Below, piece after piece: positions 1 through 7,178 of a stretch of 8,841 nt of DNA (positions are counted from its first letter, which is position 1; every line of letters starts with the position of its first letter). The stretch is taken from the NCBI GenBank assembly GCA_030539475.1, contig JAUNRY010000079.1:1-8841 (forward strand). Reading direction: 5' to 3'. The position numbers were made by a program, and so were the translations under genes. Below the pieces are notes generated by a model. That model saw only the letters and a program-made list of their open reading frames with translations, did not search any database and had not been told where the DNA came from. This stretch comes from Bacteroidia bacterium (GTDB lineage: Bacteria; Bacteroidota; Bacteroidia; Bacteroidales; Dysgonomonadaceae).

Positions 1-425
1 AAAGTTGGCTCCCAAACTATTTGGGTTATTTGGAAGCTCCAGAATACATTTATATTGATGATAATTTCGAAGAAAAAACTCCCGCAATCGTGGGAACAGG
101 ACTCGAAGATTATTACAACGGTGGATGGTATTTCAGAGACGGCGAATTTAATGCCCCCTTGCACGGCGTGCCGTTAAAAGACGCTCTACGCTCGATGATA
201 ACGATGTATCGTTTTCACGAAGAAGATGCTGTTTTTTTCGATAAGAGTTTCGCAATGATGTTCCAATCGCCTCGCCCACCCGAGCATACGCGAGAGTTTA
301 AATTCTCATCTACCGCCTATTGGTATCAACAAGACCCCGCTGAATTATTGTTTAAATTACCTTCAAAAGATAAACTCGTGGATTGGTACAGAATACGCGA
401 CACCGATCATCAGTCCATTCCATAA
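1..425 (+). CDS. GH172 (DUF2961) glycoside hydrolase, C-terminal part (5'-truncated)
   Basis: The reading frame is open from base 3, so the gene starts before the window; 140 codons are visible, ending in TAA at 423-425. GH172 enzymes cleave alpha-D-fructofuranosidic or alpha-D-arabinofuranosidic bonds. The family signature VGTGLEDYYNGGWYF sits at visible residues 30-44. Its Glu (E35) and an upstream Glu in YLEAPEY (E11) match the pair of conserved acidic positions shared with the other two GH172 genes here, and are the likely catalytic pair. A later segment (PLHG, then MYRFH and TAYWYQQDP) matches the end of the second jelly-roll. The EDYYNGGWY version of the motif is the one in the 644-residue enzyme at 3000, not the EDYFLGSY version at 1815. 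There is no extra domain after the jelly-roll. The N-terminus, signal peptide and start are outside the window. Confidence 0.93.
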   Translation, partial: SWLPNYLGYLEAPEYIYIDDNFEEKTPAIVGTGLEDYYNGGWYFRDGEFNAPLHGVPLKDALRSMITMYRFHEEDAVFFDKSFAMMFQSPRPPEHTREFKFSSTAYWYQQDPAELLFKLPSKDKLVDWYRIRDTDHQSIP

Positions 426-497
426 ATAAAACAATAAAGTGATTATCATCAAAAAAATACGCATTTCTGTATTGTATAAATTTTAAAATTAGAAGAT

Positions 498-1595
498 ATG
501 AAGAAGTATTATTTATTACCGGTTATAATTTTTATTTTTATCAGTTTTTTTTCGTGTACACAAAAACAAGAAAAAACAACCGATGTGGAGCGGCAAGTAC
601 GTGAAGTATGGACTGCGGAACAAGCAAACGCATGGAATAAAAACCGAGATTGGTTAAGGGGCGCAAACTTTATACCGAGCACAGCTATAAATCAGCTGGA
701 AATGTGGCAGGAAGAAACTTTTGACCCTGAAACAATAGACAGAGAATTGGGATATGCCAAAGATATAGGATTTAACTCCATGCGCGTATATTTGCATCAT
801 TTGGCTTGGCAAATTGATACAACTGGTTTTAAAAATCGTGTGAACCAATATTTGGATATTGCTGATAAGCATGGGATTTCAACACTTTTTGTGTTTTTTG
901 ATGATTGTTGGAATCCTACTTATCAATCCGGCAAACAACCTGAACCTAAGATTGGAATCCATAACTCAGGTTGGTTGCAAGATCCGGGAGATTCAATCCA
1001 TGCGAATCCAGACATGATTCATTCGTTAGAAAAATACGTGAAAGACATTTTGATTTCGTTTTCGAACGATGAAAGAATTGTATTATGGGATTTGTACAAC
1101 GAACCCGGAAACTCCGGCCACGGAAATAAAAGCCTGACGTTGGTAGAAAAAGTATTCCAATGGGGAAGAGAAATAAATCCGTCGCAGCCCATATCTATCG
1201 GAGTATGGAACTGGAACCTAAAAGAACTGTCCGATTATCAAATTAAGAATTCAGATGTAATTACTTATCACAATTACGAGGACTATGAAGGACATAAAAA
1301 AATGATTGACTCTCTTCGCACATTAACTCAAAAGCCGTTAATATGCACTGAATACATGGCGCGTACGCGAAATAGCTTGTTTAGCAATACCATGCCCCTT
1401 TTGAAAGAAGAAAATATTGGAGCATATAACTGGGGGCTGGTTGCCGGAAAAACCAATACCATTTACGCGTGGGACACTCCAATGCCTGATGGAAAAGAAC
1501 CCGCGGTTTGGTTTCACGATATTTTTAGAAAAGACGGAACGCCCTATAAACAAGATGAAATAGATGTTATAAAAAAACTAACTGAAAAAAACTAA
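498..1595 (+). CDS. Clan GH-A (GH5-like) TIM-barrel glycoside hydrolase, lipoprotein
   Basis: 365 residues. The N-terminus has two Lys, a hydrophobic stretch and SFFSC, a lipobox with Cys20, so it is probably a lipoprotein. The residues after Cys20 (TQKQEK) are not acidic, so the usual Bacteroidota surface-export signal is not seen and a periplasm-facing position is plausible. The rest resembles a retaining TIM-barrel hydrolase: RGANFIP near residues 54-60, SMRVYLHHLAW at 94-104, LWDLYNEPGNSG at 196-207 with E202 in the NEP motif as acid/base, YHNY at 257-260, and LICTEYMART at 281-290 with E285 as likely nucleophile. W312 in YNWG is a typical barrel-end aromatic. Relatives are often labelled cellulase or 1,4-beta-xylanase, but nothing here fixes the substrate. 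The gene looks AT-richer than those downstream, and the ATG follows an A/T-rich 72-bp gap. Class is fairly sure; family number and substrate are open. Confidence 0.92.
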   Translation: MKKYYLLPVIIFIFISFFSCTQKQEKTTDVERQVREVWTAEQANAWNKNRDWLRGANFIPSTAINQLEMWQEETFDPETIDRELGYAKDIGFNSMRVYLHHLAWQIDTTGFKNRVNQYLDIADKHGISTLFVFFDDCWNPTYQSGKQPEPKIGIHNSGWLQDPGDSIHANPDMIHSLEKYVKDILISFSNDERIVLWDLYNEPGNSGHGNKSLTLVEKVFQWGREINPSQPISIGVWNWNLKELSDYQIKNSDVITYHNYEDYEGHKKMIDSLRTLTQKPLICTEYMARTRNSLFSNTMPLLKEENIGAYNWGLVAGKTNTIYAWDTPMPDGKEPAVWFHDIFRKDGTPYKQDEIDVIKKLTEKN

Positions 1596-1640
1596 TTTTT
1601 CACTTTTGAAAAATACGATCTTAAGAAAATTATTTCTTTT

Positions 1641-1671
1641 TTTGTAGATTCAATTAACAATTATAATATTT
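1641..1671 (+). promoter_or_regulatory. Weak candidate Bacteroidota promoter in the 219-bp gap before the GH172 pair
   Basis: The gap 1596-1814 is the longest in the window and strongly AT-rich. TTTG at 1641-1644 resembles a Bacteroides -33 box, and TAATATTT at 1664-1671, 19 bases later, is a partial match to the -7 box TAnnTTTG (TA plus two of the four following bases). If real it would leave a leader of over 130 bases before the ATG at 1815. The same region also holds two weak AT stems, ATTTTTC/GAAAAAT (1595-1614) and AAGAAA/TTTCTT followed by T residues (1623-1643), so it could instead be a poor terminator. No convincing protein or RNA gene is seen in the gap. Confidence 0.25.
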
Positions 1672-1814
1672 TAAAACAGGAGTCCACTCTGAAAACTATA
1701 AAATAATGAAAACAGCAAATAATTCATTTACAGTATTCAAACCTCGTGTCATAGGGACAAAAAAATACTTTTTGGAGGAGGCTCAAGCAGTAAATTTAAA
1801 ACAATTACAACATT

Positions 1815-2981
1815 ATGAACTCAAAAAAAATTTTATTAAACTTACTTTTTATTTTTATTACCCTGTTCGCGTTCTCCCAAAACCGCCCTTTTAACGGCCT
1901 CGATATGACTATGGGTAATCTCTACCGTCTGTCCAACGCCGAAACCCGCTCCATCAGTCCGGAGAATTTTACCGGCGAAAAAGGCAAAGGCGGAATGGCC
2001 ACTCCCGATCCCAATGCGCCGCGCAACACGGCCAATGCCACGCACGCTTCGCGCGATTTGGGGCAGGGATGGAAAGTAAATCCGTATGTTCGCATTGAGC
2101 CGGGCGAAACATTCACTATGGCCGAAATCGAAGGCCCGGGAGCCATTCAGCACATTTGGATGACACCCACCGGTAATTGGCGATTTTCCATCATCCGCAT
2201 TTATTGGGACGACGAAACCGAACCATCGGTGGAATGCCCGGTAGGAGCTTTTTTTGGTATGGGATGGAACGAATATTCGCATCTTAATTCGCTTCCCGTT
2301 ACCGTGAATCCCGGAAGTGCCTTCAACTGCTATTGGGTAATGCCTTTCCGCAGAAAATGCAAAATAACGATGACCAACATCAACGATGCCGATGCCATGA
2401 ACCTTTATTATCAGGTGGATTACACGTTGACCGACGTTCCTGCCGATGCAGCGTATTTTCACGCCCAATTCCGCAGAACCAAAGTGAACGAAACGTCCGA
2501 TTACACCATCGTCGATAACATAAAAGGCGAAGGCCATTACGTAGGAGTATATATGGCCTGGCAAGTAAATAACAACGGTTGGTGGGGCGAAGGAGAAATA
2601 AAATTCTTTATGGATGGCGATCAAAAATTTCCAACCATTATCGGCACAGGAACGGAAGATTATTTTTTGGGTTCTTACAATTTTGACAGGAACGGTAAAT
2701 ATGTTACATATACAACGCCATATGCAGGGCTTGTTCAGGTTTTGCCGCCCGATATCACGTATAGGTCGGGTCAACGCTTCGGAATGTACCGTTGGCACGT
2801 GATGGACCCCATTCGTTTCAAAAAAGATTTGCGCATAACTATTCAGGATTTAGGTTGGCGCCACGGCGGACGTTATTTGCCGCAAAAATCCGATATTTCC
2901 TCTGTTTGCTATTGGTATCAGACAGAACCTCATTCAAAATTTCCTGCTTTGCCTAAATGGGAAGATTTAGAAGTGAATTAA
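1815..2981 (+). CDS. Secreted GH172 (DUF2961) exo-glycosidase, compact form
   Basis: 388 residues, close to the size of a single GH172 catalytic unit. The N-terminus is a signal peptide ending near AFS-QN (residue 21), so the enzyme is exported, probably to the periplasm. The first jelly-roll covers about residues 100-203: AEIEGPGAIQHIWMT (103-117), YWDDETEP (130-137), VGAFFG (143-148) and NCYWVMPFRRK (171-181). The second covers about 238-372: GEGHYVGVYMAW (238-249), WWGEGEIKFF (256-265) and IGTGTEDYF (276-284). E259 and E281 are the probable catalytic pair, 22 residues apart; a characterised bifidobacterial family member uses two Glu 21 apart. Family members act on alpha-D-fructofuranosides or alpha-D-arabinofuranosides. 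An in-frame TAA at 1797-1799 rules out a longer N-terminus. The gene ends in tandem TAATAA and is followed after 18 bp by a second GH172 gene, so the two are almost certainly co-transcribed. Exact substrate is not determinable. Confidence 0.96.
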   Translation: MNSKKILLNLLFIFITLFAFSQNRPFNGLDMTMGNLYRLSNAETRSISPENFTGEKGKGGMATPDPNAPRNTANATHASRDLGQGWKVNPYVRIEPGETFTMAEIEGPGAIQHIWMTPTGNWRFSIIRIYWDDETEPSVECPVGAFFGMGWNEYSHLNSLPVTVNPGSAFNCYWVMPFRRKCKITMTNINDADAMNLYYQVDYTLTDVPADAAYFHAQFRRTKVNETSDYTIVDNIKGEGHYVGVYMAWQVNNNGWWGEGEIKFFMDGDQKFPTIIGTGTEDYFLGSYNFDRNGKYVTYTTPYAGLVQVLPPDITYRSGQRFGMYRWHVMDPIRFKKDLRITIQDLGWRHGGRYLPQKSDISSVCYWYQTEPHSKFPALPKWEDLEVN

Positions 2982-2999
2982 TAATTAAACAATAAAAAA

Positions 3000-4934
3000 A
3001 TGACCAATTTTTCATTCAAATTTTTAGTATCAATATTTTTATTATCAGGCTTTTTTCAGGTACAAAGTCAAACATACAAGTGGAGCGATGAAGTTGAGTT
3101 GCTTAAACGAGTGGATTTACTGCCCGCATACCGCCACAACCAACTCATAGAACAAGAATCGAGTTACGACCGCACGTGGGGCAACGACGACGGATTTTCG
3201 GGCAAATATTCCTACATCCGCAAAGAAAACGGTAATCTTGTGCTGGCCGAGTTTGAAGGCCCCGGCGTAGTAAACCGGATTTGGACGCCTACTCCCACAA
3301 ACGATATGCTGGCATTTTATTTCGACGGAGAAAAAACGCCGCGCCTGAGGCTGCGATTTATCGACTTGTTTTCGGGCGAAGTATATCCCTTTGCCAAACC
3401 CGTTTGCGGAAACGAAATCGGTGGCTATTATTGTTACATTCCCATTCCGTTCAAAAAATCGCTGAAAATTGTGTTTGAAGGTGAAAAAATAATGTTTCAC
3501 CAAATTCAGTACCGAAAACTTCCGGGAATGGACGTAGAAACCTGGACAGGAAAATTCTCCGAATCCGATCGAAAACTTCTCTCCGAAGTAAACGCCTTGT
3601 GGGCTGATATTTCCCCCACAGTAAATAATTACACCGCCGGACTGTCGGCCAATGCTCAAACCGAGCAGAAAACTTTCACCATTCAACCCGGCGAAGAAGT
3701 TACGTTTTTCGATAAAAATACCGCCGGACGTATCGTTGGTTTCGAAATAGACGGTGGAACATCGTTTGAAGGAATTTATAAAGATATTATTCTTTCTGCG
3801 AAATGGGATAACGAGCAAGTAGAAGCCATTCACGCTCCCGTGGCCGATTTCTTCGGGTACGCGTATGGTAGTCCTGCAATGCGCAGTATTATGATGGGGC
3901 GTTACGGCACTACCAATTACTGTTATTTGCCGATGCCCTACGACCGCTCCGCATCTATGAAACTTATTTACAAAGAACGAAGCGATGCGCAGCAGAATCC
4001 AGTATCGGTAAACGTGAAAGTACATTACAACACGAACAAGCGTAACCAAAAAGAAGAAGGAAAACTTTACTCCGTTTGGAGAAGAGAAAAACCCGATATC
4101 GGAAAATTCTATAAATTTTTAGAGACCAAAGGCAAAGGCCATTATGCGGGAACCATCCACATCGCTCAGGGACTTCGTCCGGGAATGACGCTGTTTTTCG
4201 AGGGTGACGACAGCACTTACGTTGACGGAAAACCGCGTATGCACGGTACCGGCTCCGAAGATTATTACAACGGTGGTTGGTATGCCCTGCTCGATCGTTG
4301 GGATCGCGGAATCAGTATGCCCATTCACGGCTCGTTGGATTACTCGCTCCCGATGAACCGTACCGGCGCTTATCGCTTTTTCCTTTCAGATAAACTTACT
4401 TTCGAGAAAGAGATTTACCACGGAATGGAGCACGGTGAAGTGGGCAACGATTTTCCGGTAGATTACACATCGGTAGCCTTTTATTACGCTGCGCAACCTC
4501 TCCAGGAAAAAATGGAACCTGAGGCCGAATTACGCGAAGTATATCTCCCCACCACGCACGTTTATTTCCCTCAATTAATGGAAATTACTCCCGATAGGGG
4601 CATAGGCGTTATTCTTGACCGGGGGCTGATGATTACCGCTTACGGACAAGGCGCTGTACGCGTAATGCTTACCGATGTTCCCGAAGGAAATTACCGCGTG
4701 TTACTCAATTATCACGAACGTGCCAACGGCGCCGATTTCCAGGTATGGCAGCGGCAAAGCCAGCTATCGGAGTGGACTTCTACCAAGGCCGGTAAAGACA
4801 CGTTCAGGGAGAGAGTTCATGTGGGCGATATCCGGCTCACCCGGCAAACCAATTCCATCACGTTTCACGTACGCAAAAACGGAGATGCAGATGTGTTTGA
4901 GCTAAATTTAATTACCCTCGAAAGAATAGATTAA
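3000..4934 (+). CDS. Secreted GH172 (DUF2961) glycosidase with duplicated jelly-roll and C-terminal beta domain
   Basis: 644 residues, much longer than the 388-residue neighbour. A signal peptide ends near VQS-QT (residue 23). Residues 83-172 form a jelly-roll-like unit with AEFEGPGVVNRIWTP (83-97), FYFDGEKTP (106-114) and YYCYIPIPFKKS (143-154). A second unit of the same kind follows at 242-345: FEIDGG (248-253), WDNE (269-272), VADFFGYAYG (281-290), NYCYLPMPYDRS (306-317). The catalytic unit is at about 378-498, with GKGHYAG (378-384), FFEGDD (399-404) and HGTGSEDYYNGGWY (415-428); E401 and E420 are the probable catalytic pair. Residues 510-644 look like a separate beta-sandwich (GNYRVLLNYHE, 563-573; NSITFHVRKNG, 618-628), possibly carbohydrate-binding. 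The start is fixed by an in-frame TAA at 2982-2984. Expected to act on D-arabinofuranosyl or D-fructofuranosyl glycans; the extra domains suggest a larger or different substrate than the compact enzyme just upstream. Confidence 0.96.
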   Translation: MTNFSFKFLVSIFLLSGFFQVQSQTYKWSDEVELLKRVDLLPAYRHNQLIEQESSYDRTWGNDDGFSGKYSYIRKENGNLVLAEFEGPGVVNRIWTPTPTNDMLAFYFDGEKTPRLRLRFIDLFSGEVYPFAKPVCGNEIGGYYCYIPIPFKKSLKIVFEGEKIMFHQIQYRKLPGMDVETWTGKFSESDRKLLSEVNALWADISPTVNNYTAGLSANAQTEQKTFTIQPGEEVTFFDKNTAGRIVGFEIDGGTSFEGIYKDIILSAKWDNEQVEAIHAPVADFFGYAYGSPAMRSIMMGRYGTTNYCYLPMPYDRSASMKLIYKERSDAQQNPVSVNVKVHYNTNKRNQKEEGKLYSVWRREKPDIGKFYKFLETKGKGHYAGTIHIAQGLRPGMTLFFEGDDSTYVDGKPRMHGTGSEDYYNGGWYALLDRWDRGISMPIHGSLDYSLPMNRTGAYRFFLSDKLTFEKEIYHGMEHGEVGNDFPVDYTSVAFYYAAQPLQEKMEPEAELREVYLPTTHVYFPQLMEITPDRGIGVILDRGLMITAYGQGAVRVMLTDVPEGNYRVLLNYHERANGADFQVWQRQSQLSEWTSTKAGKDTFRERVHVGDIRLTRQTNSITFHVRKNGDADVFELNLITLERID

Positions 4935-4945
4935 TATTCGTGTAA

Positions 4946-5001
4946 CTTTGTGCCTGTGAGTCTTTGTGCAGAAAAACAGCAACAAAGTCACTGAGGCAAA
5001 G
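4946..5001. repeat. Imperfect intergenic palindrome (CTTTGTG-type)
   Basis: Between the large GH172 gene and the next gene, an inner stem pairs GTGAGTCTTTGTGC (4956-4969) with GCAACAAAGTCAC (4979-4991), and an outer stem pairs CTTTGTGCCT (4946-4955) with AGGCAAAG (4994-5001). Small bulges interrupt both and the loop is 4970-4978. Two CTTTGTG copies lie in the left arm and TTCGTG just before it. Such CTTTGTG-rich palindromes recall intergenic repeats seen in Bacteroidota genomes, but copies elsewhere cannot be checked here. It could fold in the operon mRNA and tune expression of the downstream gene. A GGCGCGCC palindrome abuts it at 5001-5008. Confidence 0.6.
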
Positions 5002-5013
5002 GCGCGCCTGAAA

Positions 5014-7116
5014 ATGAACCAAATGAAGATAAGTTTTACCTGTTTTCTGATTTTTATATTTCATCTTTCGACTTTCGGTTTCCCACTGAAAGCAGAAAAC
5101 CGTGTTGCGGAAAAAATACAAATCGATAGAAACTTGTTTCGTCCTTTTTCTGAAGCCATCCACAGCATTCAATACGATATGCTGGGAAAGGATAAAGGGA
5201 AAAGTCGAGTAAGGATGATTGATAAAAATACCCTGCACGTAACGCTCACATTTTCACTTCAGGAGACACTCCGGCAAGACGATTGGCAGCTGACTGTAGC
5301 ACCTGCTTTTGCGCCTTCTTTCCACTGGGCGCCGCATCTCACCCCAACCGATAATCACATCATCGACCAGCACGTGTTTCGCTCCCCTGCCCTCATTATG
5401 GCTGATACAGAGCAAGTAATAGTGCTGATTCCCGATTTGAATATCCTGCAAAAAGACGTGCCTGTGCGGTGGTATTTAGACCTGAATGCCGAAACCAACA
5501 CGCTCAGCCTTGGAATGAGCAACAGCAGCGTAGCCGAGCACGTGTTGTTTCATCGGGAGGCGGGCGCCGAATATCCTCAAGGCGAAATTGAAATCGGATT
5601 TTATCTGATGCGCTACACCGATGAAGCCACTCTGAAAAATCCGTTCCGCAAGCCGTTGGATTTTTTGTGGAGCCGCTGGGGGCGCGAGTTTTACAAAGCC
5701 GGGAATCCGATATGCGGGGGATTGGAATCCTACGTAAAACATACTTACAATTGGGCATTCGATACGTGGGGCAAAAGCGTGTGGCAGGAGTTTGAACTTA
5801 ACGGAAAAAAAGTAGGCGCGCCCACGTTCATCGTCAACGTAACGCAAAGTCCCAATTTTCCGGGTGAAATCAACGAGCGCGAGTTTCGTTCCGTGTGGAA
5901 TCAAGCGTGGTTCAGTTCGTTGCGTTCGGCAAGCGGTTTGTACCGATACGCGAGACGTACCGGCAACTCCGCTCTTCTCGAAAAAGCCAACCTCACAAAA
6001 GAGCTGGCTTTGGCTTTCCCGCAGAAAAACGGATTTTTTCCCGGACTCATCGCTGCTGAAATGCACGAAGTGGAAATTGCCGGTAAAAAATACAACCGCA
6101 GCAAAGGATGGAATCACTTTTACTGGGGAAACTCCAACCGCAATCCTTATGCGTGGAATCCCCGCGAATCGCCGTTTCATATCCTCGATATGAGTTGGAC
6201 GGCCTTGCTGATGCTCCGTTGGTACGATGAACTGGAAAATGATAAAAGATTGTTGAAGTACGCCGAAAATTACGCGAACGCGTTGCTCGGAATTCAATAC
6301 CCAAACGGGTTTTTTCCCGCCTGGCTTGATGCGCACACGATGAAGCCGATGCAGCACCTCAACGATTCTCCCGAAACTTCTATGTCCGTTACCTTTCTGC
6401 TGAAATTGTACGAACTCACGCAAAAAGAAGAATATAAAAACGCCGCCCTAAAAGCGATGGAAGCCGTTATCGAGAACGTAGTTCCCGAAGGCCGCTGGGA
6501 GGATTTCGAAACCTATTGGTCATGCTCCCGATACGGGTCGGACAATCTGGTCGGAAAAAAAGTAGCGCGCAACAATATGTACAAACAGAATAATTTTTCG
6601 ATGTTCTGGACGGCCGAAGCACTGCTTGAGTGCTATCGCGCTACCTCCAATGAAAAATTTCTTGAATTGGGCCAACGCACGCTCGATGAACTGCTGATGA
6701 CGCAAGCATCGTGGCAGCCACCGTATATGTACGTGAACGTGCTGGGCGGGTTTGGAGTACTCAATGCCGACGGCGAATGGAACGACTCACGCCAAAGCCT
6801 TTTTGCCGAACTCATTCTGCAATATGGAAAATTACTGAATAAACCCGAATACACCCAGCGCGGATTTGCCGCCTTAAAAGCAGCATTCGTGATGATGTAT
6901 TGCCCCCAAAACCCGCAAACCAAAAAGCAATGGGAAAAAGTATATCCCTTTTTCGGGCCGGAAGATTACGGCTTCACAATGGAAAATTACGGTCACGGCG
7001 GTCGCACAAGCCCCGAAGGCGAAGGAATGGGTGAATTCACCATTTACGACTGGGGAAACGGTGCCGCAGCAGAGGCTTATAATCGCATTCTGGATAAATT
7101 TGGAAAAATTGAATAA
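5014..7116 (+). CDS. Secreted protein with N-terminal beta domain and (alpha/alpha)-toroid-like domain; probable glycoside hydrolase or lyase
   Basis: I do not recognise the family. From the ATG at 5014 it is 700 residues. The frame stays open back to a GTG at 4966, but that codon lies inside a palindrome arm and would put charged residues before the hydrophobic stretch; ATG 5014 or ATG 5023 both give a clean signal peptide ending near LKA-EN. Residues about 30-205 are mostly beta-like. Residues about 235-690 are helix-rich, with repeated helix and Gly/Pro-aromatic turns, as in six-hairpin toroid glycosidases and lyases: AWNPRESPFHILDMSWTALL (380-399), NGFFPAWLDAH (431-441), DSPETSMSVTFLLKLYELT (451-469), FETYWSCSRYGS (498-509), MYVNVLGGFG (572-581), and a Gly-rich end with NYGHGGRTSPEGEGMGEF (658-675). 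The many Trp, Asp and Glu residues suit a sugar-binding cleft, but catalytic residues cannot be assigned. Sitting between GH172 genes and a sugar permease, it probably acts on the same glycan. Confidence 0.9.
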   Translation: MNQMKISFTCFLIFIFHLSTFGFPLKAENRVAEKIQIDRNLFRPFSEAIHSIQYDMLGKDKGKSRVRMIDKNTLHVTLTFSLQETLRQDDWQLTVAPAFAPSFHWAPHLTPTDNHIIDQHVFRSPALIMADTEQVIVLIPDLNILQKDVPVRWYLDLNAETNTLSLGMSNSSVAEHVLFHREAGAEYPQGEIEIGFYLMRYTDEATLKNPFRKPLDFLWSRWGREFYKAGNPICGGLESYVKHTYNWAFDTWGKSVWQEFELNGKKVGAPTFIVNVTQSPNFPGEINEREFRSVWNQAWFSSLRSASGLYRYARRTGNSALLEKANLTKELALAFPQKNGFFPGLIAAEMHEVEIAGKKYNRSKGWNHFYWGNSNRNPYAWNPRESPFHILDMSWTALLMLRWYDELENDKRLLKYAENYANALLGIQYPNGFFPAWLDAHTMKPMQHLNDSPETSMSVTFLLKLYELTQKEEYKNAALKAMEAVIENVVPEGRWEDFETYWSCSRYGSDNLVGKKVARNNMYKQNNFSMFWTAEALLECYRATSNEKFLELGQRTLDELLMTQASWQPPYMYVNVLGGFGVLNADGEWNDSRQSLFAELILQYGKLLNKPEYTQRGFAALKAAFVMMYCPQNPQTKKQWEKVYPFFGPEDYGFTMENYGHGGRTSPEGEGMGEFTIYDWGNGAAAEAYNRILDKFGKIE

Positions 7117-7126
7117 AATCTAACAA

Positions 7127-7168
7127 TCTAAAGTCTTGGTTCTATTATCTTGGCTCTTGATTCTTAAA
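7127..7168 (+). repeat. Degenerate heptanucleotide repeat, six TCT-headed units
   Basis: Six consecutive 7-base units fill most of the 62-bp gap: TCTAAAG, TCTTGGT, TCTATTA, TCTTGGC, TCTTGAT, TCTTAAA. All begin with TCT and three begin with TCTTGG or TCTTGA. The array ends 10 bases before the ATG at 7179. It looks like a decayed heptamer repeat of the kind that can vary in copy number between strains. Any effect on translation or transcription of the downstream lipoprotein gene is speculative. Confidence 0.5.
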
Positions 7169-7178
7169 CTATAAATAT

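Noticed and set aside
479..490. Perfect 12-bp palindrome AATTTTAAAATT just before the GH-A gene
   Set aside because: Only A and T in an AT-rich gap, so expected by chance; no second copy noticed.
1595..1614. Stem ATTTTTC/GAAAAAT as a terminator of the GH-A gene
   Set aside because: One G-C pair only and no T-run after it, so too weak to call a terminator.
1706..1894. Possible 62-residue ORF beginning in the gap before the compact GH172 gene
   Set aside because: It runs into the signal-peptide region of the GH172 gene in another frame, has no recognisable domain, and its composition looks like chance AT-rich sequence.
1842..2798. 318-residue open frame on the - strand
   Set aside because: It lies wholly opposite a clear GH172 gene, and its translation shows no domain, signal or conserved motif. 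It is a codon-bias shadow.
3117..4049. 310-residue open frame on the - strand
   Set aside because: Antisense to the large GH172 gene, with no plausible protein features.
4966..5013. GTG at 4966 as the start of the toroid-like gene
   Set aside because: It lies inside a palindrome arm and gives a charged 16-residue extension before the signal peptide; ATG 5014 or 5023 fits better.
5476..6423. 315-residue open frame on the - strand
   Set aside because: Antisense to the toroid-like gene, Arg/Phe-rich and without a recognisable domain.
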